Origin: Marinosulfonomonas sp.
GTDB lineage: Bacteria; Pseudomonadota; Alphaproteobacteria; Rhodobacterales; Rhodobacteraceae
Assembly: GCA_015494385.1 (NCBI GenBank)
Contig: WGBJ01000255.1
Span: forward strand, 1-5,763
DNA: 5,763 nucleotides
Reading direction: 5' to 3'
Part shown: one piece after another, positions 1 through 5,704 of the stretch
Numbering within the stretch: the first letter of the stretch is position 1
Layout: each line of letters begins with the position of its first letter
Notes under the pieces: generated by a model
What the model was told of the DNA's origin: nothing
Seen by the model: only the letters and a program-made list of their open reading frames with translations
The model's database searches: none
Translations under genes and position numbers: made by a program

Positions 1-149
1 GGCCGGGGATGGTGCGCAAGGTGATCGATATCGAAACCCCGCTGGAAAACCGCACCGCTGGCGATCCGGAGCTGGCCGCGATTGAGCAAGAGTTGTGGCA
101 ATTGATGCGCGACGAGGCTGAAGCGGCCGATCAGGAGCTGATCGCATGA
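1..149 (+). CDS. ABC transporter ATP-binding protein, C-terminal end (partial)
   Basis: An open frame enters from the left edge, with its first whole codon at base 3, and runs to TGA at 147-149. The 48 visible residues begin PGMVRKVIDIETPLENR and end in an acidic helix (EQELWQLMRDEAEAADQELIA). This matches the tail of nitrate/sulfonate/taurine-type (SsuB/TauB) ATPases, where an 'RPG' strand, a short 'DP-E' segment and a terminal helix follow the nucleotide-binding core. The Walker A, signature and Walker B motifs would lie outside the window, so the ATPase role rests on this tail and on the neighbour. The stop codon overlaps the permease start (ATGA, 146-149), which indicates co-translation. 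The protein would energise import through the adjacent permease at the inner face of the cytoplasmic membrane. The substrate cannot be told from this fragment. Confidence 0.85.
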   Translation, partial: PGMVRKVIDIETPLENRTAGDPELAAIEQELWQLMRDEAEAADQELIA

Positions 150-931
150 GCAAACCGGTTCCCTATCGCGGCGGCGGGTTTCGCCCCAAACGTATTCGCG
201 GGGTGGGTATCGGGGTGTTCGTGGCCCTGCTGTTGATTGCCGAATGGGGCACGCGGGCAGGGTGGATCACCAACCTGACCCTGCCGCGTCCCAGCGATGT
301 AATCCGCACGCTGTATGAACTAGCGGCTTCGGGCCTGCTCTGGACCCATCTTAGCGTTTCGCTGGCAAGGCTGGCCGTCGGGGCAACCCTTGGGGCAGGG
401 GTGGGTATTTTGATCGGGCTGGGGATTGGCCTGTCCAGCGTGATGCGCGCGGCACTGGTGCCGCTGGTGGCGGCGCTGTTCCCGATCCCGAAAATCGCCC
501 TGTTGCCGCTGTTCGTGATCTGGTTCGGCATTGACGAGATGTCGAAATATATGCTGATCGCCTTCGGCACCTTCACACCAACGGTTGTGGCGACCTATGG
601 CGCGGTGGACAATGTGGACCGCACCCTGATCCGCATGGGGCAGAGCTTTGGCCTGACCCGCGCCAGTATCATTCGCAAAATCGTGCTGCCCGGTGCAATG
701 CCCGGTATTCTGTCCGGTCTGCGGGTCAGTCTGGCGATTGCCATCATCCTGCTGACAGCTGCGGAAATGATAGGTGCGGAATACGGCATCGGTGCCTATA
801 TCCTGCAGGCCGGTGCGCTTTATGATCTGGAACGGCTGTTTGCCGGTGTGACCATCCTGTCGCTGCTGGGGGTGACGCTCAGTTTTGTTCTTAGCCGGAT
901 CGAGGTCAAAGTCCTGCGCTGGCGGGTTTAG
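146..931 (+). CDS. ABC transporter permease, SsuC/TauC type
   Basis: This 261-residue integral inner-membrane protein belongs to the binding-protein-dependent transport permease family (BPD_transp_1), in the nitrate/sulfonate/taurine/pyrimidine-precursor branch. A basic N-terminus (residues 1-19) leads into about six hydrophobic segments, near 18-34, 76-98, 103-126, 135-152, 191-210 and 232-252. The family hallmark PKIALLPLFVIWFGI is at 115-129. The cytoplasmic EAA-type loop that docks on the ATPase is at about 165-188 (GQSFGLTRASIIRKIVLPGA). Length is normal for the family. The ATG overlaps the ATPase stop by four bases, so the two are probably translationally coupled, and the start is well supported. 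No substrate-binding protein gene follows; it may lie to the left. Sulfonates, taurine, nitrate or thiamine/pyrimidine precursors are all possible cargoes, and the sequence does not choose between them. Confidence 0.95.
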   Translation: MSKPVPYRGGGFRPKRIRGVGIGVFVALLLIAEWGTRAGWITNLTLPRPSDVIRTLYELAASGLLWTHLSVSLARLAVGATLGAGVGILIGLGIGLSSVMRAALVPLVAALFPIPKIALLPLFVIWFGIDEMSKYMLIAFGTFTPTVVATYGAVDNVDRTLIRMGQSFGLTRASIIRKIVLPGAMPGILSGLRVSLAIAIILLTAAEMIGAEYGIGAYILQAGALYDLERLFAGVTILSLLGVTLSFVLSRIEVKVLRWRV

Positions 932-993
932 AGATCTGAATCGACAGGACCACCGATGCTAGTATCAAATTAAACGCAATGCGCTGTAAAGGA

Positions 994-1179
994 TCAGAAC
1001 CGCGGGGGGCGGAAACGTCTTTGCGGCTCCATTTGCAGCCAGTCCGACACACCGATCCAGCGTTCGATTGCAAACAGGACAAGACATATCAGAATGACAC
1101 CCAGAACCAGCTTTACCCGTTTTGCACCGGGCGGGTTGCGCGCCCATCTGGACATACGCAGAAGCTGCCAGATGTTCAT
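994..1179 (-). CDS. small single-pass membrane protein of unknown function (61 aa)
   Basis: This 61-residue frame starts with ATG at 1179 and stops with TGA at 994. It has an amphipathic, basic N-terminus with several Trp and Arg residues (MNIWQLLRMSRWARNPP), then one strong hydrophobic helix at about 22-38 (VKLVLGVILICLVLFAI). A Trp-rich interfacial stretch follows (ERWIGVSDWL) and then a basic, proline-containing tail (QRRFRPPRF). That is the layout of a genuine small bitopic inner-membrane protein with a cytoplasmic N-terminus (positive-inside). It begins 12 bp after the porin stop, and the bases GAGCGG over that stop could serve as a weak ribosome site, so it is probably the second gene of the porin transcript. 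I recall similar small proteins in Rhodobacterales but cannot verify that. Overlapping frames on both strands lack such organised character. Function is unknown. Confidence 0.65.
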   Translation of the reverse strand: MNIWQLLRMSRWARNPPGAKRVKLVLGVILICLVLFAIERWIGVSDWLQMEPQRRFRPPRF

Positions 1180-1191
1180 TTTCGTGCCGCT

Positions 1192-2163
1192 CTAGAAACG
1201 CCAGCCGACGGACAGGTTGATGTTGCGTGGAACACCATCGCTGCCATCGGAATAGCTTGCATTGAAGTGGGTGTTGTTCACGAACAGATATTCAACTGCA
1301 ACGCCATAAACCGTAAAACTGTTCCCGATGTTGGGATTGATATTGATCACCGAAGCCGATGCTGACAGGGCCGTGTTGAACTGCATCCTGCCATATAGTT
1401 CAGCCGTGCGGGTGTCGATCGGCACATTATGGTCGTCAATCCGAAACCCGAGGTCCAGATTGTTAAAACCGGCCTCTACGCCCAAAGAATAGTTGCGGGT
1501 ATTCAGCGCCCCCGTATCAATCCGCTCAACCGCCCCGAAAACGTCCAGTTCCGGCATCCGGCCACTGGATTCGAATTTATGTGTAAAAGCCATCGCATAG
1601 AAATCGGCGTCCAGACCGGAATCGCTGATCTGGTTAATGGACATCCCGATTTCAGTGTTCCCGAGCGCGGTATCATAGCGGATGCCATAGGGGTGATAAT
1701 CCCCGATCAATGCCAGATAGGATACCACTGAATCTGTGTATGGGGCCAGTTGCAAATCCAGTCGGCTGTTCAATGCAAAAACGGTTGTCGGAATATATCC
1801 GCGGTTCATCACCGAACGCGGTGCACCGACCGAAACTCTGCCGCTATCCCCGAAATCGAACACCACAGCCGGATAGAAAACCCCCGAGTTGATACCGCTG
1901 TTGCCGCTTTGCCTTGCGCCATCAAATCCCAGGGAAAACCCGAGTGAAAACGACGATGCCGAACGGTTGGGCAGGTATGTCAGATCAATATCGGCACGGG
2001 CAAATGTGCCCGAATTGGTCTCGTCATCAAAATAGGAAAAATCCGCATAGCCAGAGATACCAATCCCACCCAGCGAGAATAGAGGCGTTTGATCCACTTC
2101 GGCAAGGGCAGATTGTGCCGTAATCAAAGTGGTCCCGATAGCAACCAAGACTGTACGTTTCAT
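1192..2163 (-). CDS. outer-membrane beta-barrel protein, porin-like
   Basis: The 323-residue product has a clear Sec signal peptide: MKR, a hydrophobic core, then cleavage after AQSALA at about residue 21. The mature chain is rich in Gly, Ser, Asn and Asp with alternating hydrophobic strands (for example GISGYADFSYF, SFSLGFSLGF, NINLSVGWRF). It ends in Phe, the C-terminal signature recognised by the BAM machinery. Segments such as 'DSGRVSVGAPRSVMNRG' (about 106-122) resemble Gram-negative trimeric porins, and the length suits a 14-16-strand barrel. Its role would be diffusion of small solutes across the outer membrane; the solute is unknown. The ATG at 2163 has AGG eight bases upstream and is the only start that keeps the signal peptide. 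A Fur/iron-rhodo-type palindrome and a promoter candidate lie 26-61 bp upstream. A small membrane protein gene follows at 12 bp. Local base composition is less GC-rich than in the housekeeping genes to the right. Confidence 0.82.
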   Translation of the reverse strand: MKRTVLVAIGTTLITAQSALAEVDQTPLFSLGGIGISGYADFSYFDDETNSGTFARADIDLTYLPNRSASSFSLGFSLGFDGARQSGNSGINSGVFYPAVVFDFGDSGRVSVGAPRSVMNRGYIPTTVFALNSRLDLQLAPYTDSVVSYLALIGDYHPYGIRYDTALGNTEIGMSINQISDSGLDADFYAMAFTHKFESSGRMPELDVFGAVERIDTGALNTRNYSLGVEAGFNNLDLGFRIDDHNVPIDTRTAELYGRMQFNTALSASASVININPNIGNSFTVYGVAVEYLFVNNTHFNASYSDGSDGVPRNINLSVGWRF

Positions 2164-2188
2164 AATAATTACCTAAGAATGAGCCATT

Positions 2189-2203
2189 TGATAATCATTA
2201 TCA
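2189..2203. promoter_or_regulatory. Fur-type / iron-rhodo-box operator
   Basis: TGATAATCATTATCA is a perfect inverted repeat of seven bases around one central base. It equals the classical 7-1-7 Fur-box core (TGATAATnATTATCA). It also satisfies the TGA-N9-TCA pattern of the iron-rhodo-box described for alphaproteobacterial IscR/RirA-type iron regulation. The site lies 26-40 bp upstream of the porin start codon and overlaps the best -10 candidate, a position expected for repression. The sequence alone cannot decide which regulator (Fur/Mur, RirA or IscR) binds. Confidence 0.75.
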
Positions 2204-2224
2204 TACATTTTTACGCGAATACAA
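2197..2224 (-). promoter_or_regulatory. candidate sigma-70-type promoter of the porin gene
   Basis: Reading the minus strand, TTGTAT (2224-2219) lies 16 bp before GATAAT (2202-2197). The -10 matches five of six consensus bases; the -35 is weaker. Transcription would start near 2190, giving a leader of about 27 nt. The -10 lies inside the 15-bp operator, so regulator binding would block polymerase. This is a prediction by eye only. Confidence 0.45.
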
Positions 2225-2363
2225 TATAGCTTCTACTGCATCGCATTAAGCAAGGCGTTAAAGGTATTGATACCATTCAATAAAAGAAATTTATCAACAG
2301 TGACTCTGTGGAAATGATCCGGCTCGAATATTCCAGCTATTTATCGCATAACGCGGTTTAAAC

Positions 2364-2390
2364 AGGTCAATTCCCCGCCGGTGGTGACCT
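2364..2390 (-). terminator. possible weak terminator hairpin after hpt
   Basis: On the minus strand AGGTCA (2390-2385) pairs with TGACCT (2369-2364) across a GC-rich 15-base loop that can itself pair partly (CC..GG). Only a short T run (GTTT) follows. The first arm overlaps the hpt stop codon at 2390-2392. The stem is short and the T tract poor, so this is a weak candidate. Confidence 0.25.
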
Positions 2391-2926
2391 TATGTAAAGC
2401 GCACTTTTCCGATATAGGGCAGATTGCGATTTCTTTGGGCAAAATCAATGCCATACCCGACCACAAATTCATCCGGAATCTCGAATCCAACCCAGTCGGC
2501 ATTTATATCAACCTCGCGCCGGGATTGCTTGTTCAGCAGGGCAATGGTTTTCATATGCGCCGGTTTGCGCGCCTTAAGCAGGCCCACCACATGTTTCAGG
2601 GTGAAACCGGTATCGACAATATCCTCGACCAGCAAAACATCACGCCCGCCAATCTGGCCGCGCAAATCCTTCATGATTTTCACTTCGCGGCTGGATTCAG
2701 TGCCATCGCCATATGAGGACGCTTCCAGAAAATCCACCTCGACCGGCAGATCTAGCTCGCGCACCAGATCGGCGATAAACACGAAAGAGCCGCGCAGCAA
2801 CCCGACCACGACCAGTTTGTCGGTGCCCTCGAAGGCGTCATGGATTTCGCGGGACAGATCCTCGATCCGTGCAGCGATGGTTTTGGCCGAGATCATTTCA
2901 TCAATGACATAGGGTCGCGTTGGCAT
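2390..2926 (-). CDS. hpt: hypoxanthine phosphoribosyltransferase
   Basis: This cytosolic purine-salvage enzyme joins hypoxanthine (often also guanine) to PRPP, giving IMP or GMP and pyrophosphate. With the start chosen here the protein has 178 residues, normal for bacterial Hpt. Visible motifs are the pyrophosphate loop LLRGS (43-47), the flexible active-site loop SSYGDGT (70-76), the PRPP-binding motif VEDIVDTG (100-107) with its two acidic residues, and the purine/C-terminal segment [16 protein letters not shown] (146-161) followed by NLPYIG. An in-frame ATG 42 bp further upstream (2968) is open. The ATG at 2926 is preferred because AAGGA lies six bases before it and the homology begins here. 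The gene is divergent from the Coq10-like gene, with 68 bp between the start codons. All key residues appear intact. Confidence 0.95.
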   Translation of the reverse strand: MPTRPYVIDEMISAKTIAARIEDLSREIHDAFEGTDKLVVVGLLRGSFVFIADLVRELDLPVEVDFLEASSYGDGTESSREVKIMKDLRGQIGGRDVLLVEDIVDTGFTLKHVVGLLKARKPAHMKTIALLNKQSRREVDINADWVGFEIPDEFVVGYGIDFAQRNRNLPYIGKVRFT

Positions 2927-2994
2927 AATGTTTCCTTGAACTTTCCCGATATATTCACTTAATGGCATAAAAAAGGATCAGGGGAACAGGAAAA

Positions 2995-3441
2995 ATGCCC
3001 ACCCATACCGAAAAGAAGGTCATGCCCTATACCGCCGCGCAAATGTATGCGCTGGCGTCCGATGTAATGTCCTATCCCAAATTCCTGCCGTGGATTTCCG
3101 CCGCGCGCATCCGCAGCCGCAAGGACATGGGTGATTACGAATTGCTCGAGGCCGATCTGGTGATTTCCTTCAAGGTGTTTCGCGAACGGTTCGGCAGCCG
3201 GGTGAAGCTGTCGGAAAAGAACAAGACCATTGATACCGAATATCTGGACGGGCCGTTCAAATACATGATTTCCAACTGGAGGTTCACCGATCTGCCGGAA
3301 GGGGGCTGCGAGGTGCAGTTTTTCGTGGATTTCGAATTCAAGAACGCCATTTTGCAAAAACTGATCGGCGTGGTGTTCGGCGAAGCGGTGCGCCGCACGA
3401 TGGGTGCATTCGAGAAGCGGGCGAAAGAGCTGTATGGTTAG
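2995..3441 (+). CDS. Coq10/RatA-family START-domain protein
   Basis: This is a 148-residue SRPBCC/START-fold protein of the polyketide cyclase family that includes mitochondrial COQ10 and E. coli RatA. Recognisable parts are the N-terminal strand and helix MYALASDVMSYPKFLPWIS (17-35), the central strand region YLDGPFKYMISNWRF (83-97), and the long C-terminal helix (about 119-147) that closes the lipid pocket. Family knowledge suggests binding of ubiquinone or its precursors and support of respiratory quinone use. Automatic annotation often calls such proteins 'RatA toxin', but no RatB-like partner lies next to it. The ATG at 2995 follows AGGAAAA closely, which supports this start. It is divergent from hpt and converges on the CinA-type gene, with a palindromic repeat between the two. 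No cysteine- or metal-based active site is expected. Confidence 0.92.
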   Translation: MPTHTEKKVMPYTAAQMYALASDVMSYPKFLPWISAARIRSRKDMGDYELLEADLVISFKVFRERFGSRVKLSEKNKTIDTEYLDGPFKYMISNWRFTDLPEGGCEVQFFVDFEFKNAILQKLIGVVFGEAVRRTMGAFEKRAKELYG

Positions 3442-3444
3442 CAA

Positions 3445-3455
3445 TTGTCATCCGC
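3445..3455. repeat. possible remnant of the same repeat family
   Basis: TTGTCATCCGC here resembles the start of the 77-bp element (TTGTCATCCCCGC at 3470-3482), lacking two C residues. It lies 25 bp before that element, directly after the coq10-like stop codon. It may be a decayed arm or chance; it is too short to decide. Confidence 0.3.
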
Positions 3456-3470
3456 AATAAACGCTATGCT

Positions 3471-3547
3471 TGTCATCCCCGCGAAAGCGGGGACCTCAAT
3501 AGGGATGCGCAATGCTTCAGGAGGTCCCCGCGTTCGCGGGGATGACA
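3471..3547. repeat. 77-bp palindromic intergenic repeat element
   Basis: Two 27-bp arms (3471-3497 and 3521-3547) are reverse complements except at one loop position, with a 23-bp spacer between them. Each arm is itself a hairpin: CCCCGC-GAAA-GCGGGG at 3477-3492 and CCCCGC-GTTC-GCGGGG at 3526-3541. Outer flanks are TGTCAT/ATGACA, and GACCTC/GAGGTC lie next to the spacer. This is the form of the dispersed 'GTCATCCCCGCG' repeats found in many proteobacterial genomes. In RNA it could fold as one long stem or two small ones on either strand, and it sits between convergent genes. The right arm is also coding sequence for the CinA-type gene. Confidence 0.9.
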
Positions 3548-4005
3548 GCCTTTAACAACATCCCCAACGCATGATCCCGTGCCACCATGCGCACCTTTTC
3601 CCGCCCCAAGGCGCCGAATTCCACCGTTTCCACCTGCGTTTTCCCATCCATCGCCAGCCCGAAACACACCCGCCCTTCGGGTTTGTGTTCCGACGGGCCT
3701 GGCCCTGCAATGCCGGTGATCGATACCGCCAGATTGGCCTTTGACCGGTGCAACGCCCCTTCGGCCATTTCCCGTGCTACAGGTTCGGATACCGCGCCGA
3801 ATTGCTCCAGCGTATCCGCCGACACCCCCAACATGTCCTGCTTGGCGTTATTGGAATAGGTCACTAACCCGCGCTCAAACACATCCGACGATCCGGCGAT
3901 TTCGGTCAGCGCGGCGGCCACCATTCCCCCCGTGCAGCTTTCGGCGGTCGCCACCATCAGACCTCGCGCGCGGCAAGCCGTCAGCACTTTGGCCGCAAGG
4001 CTCAT
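3517..4005 (-). CDS. pncC: CinA C-terminal-type nicotinamide-nucleotide amidase
   Basis: This 162-residue stand-alone protein corresponds to the C-terminal domain of CinA. The family hydrolyses nicotinamide mononucleotide to nicotinate mononucleotide and ammonia (pyridine-nucleotide recycling) in the cytoplasm. Motifs are ESCTGG (22-27) with the conserved serine, GLVTYSNNAK (46-55), GAVSEPVA (70-77) and SITGIAGPGPSEHKPEGRV (95-113), all in normal order and spacing. The N-terminal MoCF-like CinA domain is absent, as in E. coli PncC. ATG at 4005 overlaps the pgpA stop (ATGA, 4002-4005) and the homology begins there; the frame stays open upstream but that extension is out-of-frame pgpA. The last nine residues (VIPANAGTS) and the stop codon come from the right arm and edge of the palindromic repeat, so the native C-terminus was probably replaced or extended. 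The catalytic part appears unaffected. Confidence 0.94.
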   Translation of the reverse strand: MSLAAKVLTACRARGLMVATAESCTGGMVAAALTEIAGSSDVFERGLVTYSNNAKQDMLGVSADTLEQFGAVSEPVAREMAEGALHRSKANLAVSITGIAGPGPSEHKPEGRVCFGLAMDGKTQVETVEFGALGREKVRMVARDHALGMLLKAVIPANAGTS

Positions 4006-4496
4006 TGCATCAGCACCAAGTGCGAAAACGCAGCGCCCGCCAAAACGACCACAGCCGCCATCAGCCCCGCGATCACATCGTCCAGCATCACGCCCAAAGC
4101 GGTGGATTTGCGGTCGGCCCAGCCCACAGGGCCGGGTTTCCAGATGTCGAACAGCCGGAACATCAAGAACGCCGTGACCCAGCCGGGGTAGGGGAACAGC
4201 CACGGATCAACCCCCGCGAACCACAAACCGCCCGACACCGGCAGCAGCGCGATCCACTGGCCCGCCACCTCGTCAATCACGATCTCGCTTGGGTCGTGGT
4301 TTTCCTTGCCCTTGGTTTCCTCAGATGTGGCCCACCAGCCAATGAAAAACACCGCCACGGTGGCAATCAGCAGCGCCGGAAAGCCACCGGCAACATGGAT
4401 CAGATAGCCCACCGGAATCGCCGCAGCCGACCCCCATGTGCCCGGTGCAGGTCGGATCAATCCGACATAGAAAAAGGTTGCGATCAGTTTGCTCAT
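4002..4496 (-). CDS. pgpA: phosphatidylglycerophosphatase A
   Basis: This 164-residue inner-membrane enzyme removes phosphate from phosphatidylglycerophosphate to give phosphatidylglycerol. Diagnostic motifs are PAPGTWGSA (17-25), the acidic catalytic segment [10 protein letters not shown] (71-80), [10 protein letters not shown] (114-123) and [10 protein letters not shown] (135-144). Hydrophobic segments lie near 23-37, 40-55, 82-95 and 143-163. Length is typical. The ATG at 4496 overlaps the ispDF stop as ATGA (4493-4496), with GGTGAAG just upstream inside ispDF. The frame stays open a further 62 codons upstream, but that sequence is ispDF read out of frame and does not resemble PgpA. Its own stop overlaps the amidase start in the same way, so the three genes form a tightly coupled operon. 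Confidence 0.95.
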   Translation of the reverse strand: MSKLIATFFYVGLIRPAPGTWGSAAAIPVGYLIHVAGGFPALLIATVAVFFIGWWATSEETKGKENHDPSEIVIDEVAGQWIALLPVSGGLWFAGVDPWLFPYPGWVTAFLMFRLFDIWKPGPVGWADRKSTALGVMLDDVIAGLMAAVVVLAGAAFSHLVLMQ

Positions 4497-5617
4497 ATCT
4501 TCACCAAAGTCACGGTGGCCAGCGCCGCGATCCCTTCTTTGCGCCCGGTAAAGCCCAGTTGTTCGGAGGTGGTGGCCTTGACACTGACCCGCCCCATATC
4601 CATCCCCATGATCCGCGCCATTTCCGTGCGCATTGCCACCGCATGCGGGCCGATCTTGGGCATCTCGCAGACCAGCGTGCAATCGACGTTGGAAATGAAG
4701 AAGCCGTGATCAGCGGCCATTTTCACCGCATGTTCAAGGAAGATGTACGAGGCCGCACCCTTCCACTGTGGATCACTCGGCGGGAAATGCTGACCGATAT
4801 CGCCCATCGCCAGCGCGCCGTAAATCGCATCCGTCACCGCGTGCATCCCGACATCGGCGTCCGAATGACCGTCCAACCCGTGCGTATGGGGCACCTTGAC
4901 CCCGCACAGCACCACATGATCGCCGTCACAAAACCGGTGCACGTCATATCCGTTGCCCAGCCGTATATCCATATCCTGCTCCATCATTTGCTCTGCGCGG
5001 GTGAAATCCTCGGGCATGGTGATTTTCATATTCGCCTCGTCCCCCGCGACGATCGCCACATCCAGACCGGCAGCAAGGGCCACCTCGACATCATCCAGCG
5101 CGCCACCTTTGTGGTTGGCATGGGCTGCAATGATCCGGTCCAGATGAAACCCCTGCGGCGTCTGCGCCCGAAACAGCCCGTCGCGTGGTTGCGGGGTCAG
5201 CACCTGACCATCCTGACCACGCCACAGCGCATCGGTGACGGGCAGGGCGGGGGCGGCACCTGCATGGGTTTTCAAGGCGTTTAGAACGTCCGTTATAATC
5301 CGCTGTGACACCAGCGGGCGGGCAGCGTCATGGATCAGCACCAGATCCGCGCCTTTGGCGGTATTCAGGCCCGCCTGCACCGAGGCATCCCGCGTTGCGC
5401 CGCCACTTACCAGCTCTACATCGGGCAGAACCGGCAGCAGATCACGGTCATCGGGGTTGATCACCAGAATGATGCGGCTGACCTGCGGATGACGGGCAAA
5501 AGCGGCGATGGTATGCTCCAGCACCATGCGGCCGCGCAGGGGCCGGAATTGCTTGGGCAACTCCCCTCCGGCGCGAAGACCACGGCCTGCGGCAACGATG
5601 ATGGCGGCTGTTTTCAT
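4493..5617 (-). CDS. ispDF: bifunctional IspD-IspF fusion (MEP pathway)
   Basis: This 374-residue cytosolic enzyme carries two MEP-pathway activities. Residues 1 to about 215 are IspD (2-C-methyl-D-erythritol 4-phosphate cytidylyltransferase): AAGRGLR (9-15), PKQF (21-24), GGATRDASV (72-80), HDAARPLV (96-103), TPQGF (153-157) and [10 protein letters not shown] (196-205). After a short linker, residues about 217-374 are IspF (2-C-methyl-D-erythritol 2,4-cyclodiphosphate synthase): GNGYDVHRF (221-229), [14 protein letters not shown] (251-264) and [19 protein letters not shown] (347-365). By alignment with E. coli IspF the metal ligands are D225, H227 and H259, all present. The fusion is established in alphaproteobacteria and joins steps three and five; IspE is not encoded here. 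The ATG at 5617 has no clear Shine-Dalgarno sequence, yet [11 protein letters not shown] is the expected N-terminus. It is the first gene of the ispDF-pgpA-amidase operon. Confidence 0.97.
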   Translation of the reverse strand: MKTAAIIVAAGRGLRAGGELPKQFRPLRGRMVLEHTIAAFARHPQVSRIILVINPDDRDLLPVLPDVELVSGGATRDASVQAGLNTAKGADLVLIHDAARPLVSQRIITDVLNALKTHAGAAPALPVTDALWRGQDGQVLTPQPRDGLFRAQTPQGFHLDRIIAAHANHKGGALDDVEVALAAGLDVAIVAGDEANMKITMPEDFTRAEQMMEQDMDIRLGNGYDVHRFCDGDHVVLCGVKVPHTHGLDGHSDADVGMHAVTDAIYGALAMGDIGQHFPPSDPQWKGAASYIFLEHAVKMAADHGFFISNVDCTLVCEMPKIGPHAVAMRTEMARIMGMDMGRVSVKATTSEQLGFTGRKEGIAALATVTLVKI

Positions 5618-5659
5618 GGGATGTGGTTTAGGTTCTTGTCACCCCGCTGGCAAGCCGCC

Positions 5660-5680
5660 AAGAAATTTTGAAAATTTCTT
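5660..5680. repeat. 21-bp perfect palindrome A
   Basis: AAGAAATTTT and AAAATTTCTT flank a single G, giving a perfect 10-1-10 inverted repeat. It lies 43 bp upstream of the ispDF start, in the AT-rich core of an otherwise GC-rich intergenic region. A one-base loop makes it a better protein-binding or cruciform site than an RNA hairpin. I suspect it is part of a repeat found in Rhodobacterales intergenic regions, but I cannot confirm this. Confidence 0.75.
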
Positions 5681-5683
5681 ACC

Positions 5684-5704
5684 CAAAATCTTTGCAAGAT
5701 TTTG
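5684..5704. repeat. 21-bp perfect palindrome B
   Basis: CAAAATCTT and AAGATTTTG flank TGC, giving a 9-3-9 inverted repeat of the same 21-bp length as palindrome A and only 3 bp away from it. The halves are related to those of palindrome A (AAAATTTCTT versus AAAATCTT). On the minus strand it can form a hairpin, but no T run follows. Confidence 0.75.

Noticed and set aside
932..993. Terminator between the permease and the convergent small gene.
   Set aside because: Only the short palindrome CGCAATGCG without a usable loop or T tract was seen.
965..1147. A 60-residue minus-strand frame overlapping the small membrane protein.
   Set aside because: It overlaps the better candidate almost entirely, is cysteine-rich without pattern, and lacks a ribosome site.
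979..1365. A 128-residue plus-strand open frame spanning the end of the porin and the small gene.
   Set aside because: It runs antisense to the porin strands, has no ribosome site or family character, and is a by-product of the opposite frames.
2291..2299. TTATCAACA, one mismatch from a DnaA box (TTATCCACA).
   Set aside because: It is a single imperfect site with no cluster, AT-rich unwinding region or origin-associated genes.
2927..2994. Promoters for the divergent hpt and coq10-like genes.
   Set aside because: Several AT-rich hexamers (for example TTGAAC at 2936-2941, TATATC on the minus strand) exist, but no -35/-10 pair was good enough to annotate.
2995..3441. Toxin-antitoxin interpretation of the RatA-family protein.
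   Set aside because: No RatB-like or other partner gene is adjacent; the Coq10-type quinone-binding role fits the family better.
3471..3547. CRISPR array or transposon end.
   Set aside because: There are only two arms in inverted orientation, no direct repeats with regular spacers, and no transposase gene nearby.
4006..4203. An N-terminal extension of the CinA-type amidase by 66 codons.
   Set aside because: It is pgpA read out of frame; family homology begins exactly at the ATG at 4005.
3741..4709. A long (322-residue) plus-strand frame opposite the amidase and pgpA genes.
   Set aside because: It is Arg/Pro/His-rich with no domain and is a GC-driven shadow of two genes with clear motifs.
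4436..5284. A 282-residue plus-strand frame opposite ispDF.
   Set aside because: It is composed of His/Arg/Gln-rich, non-domain sequence mirroring the ispDF codons.
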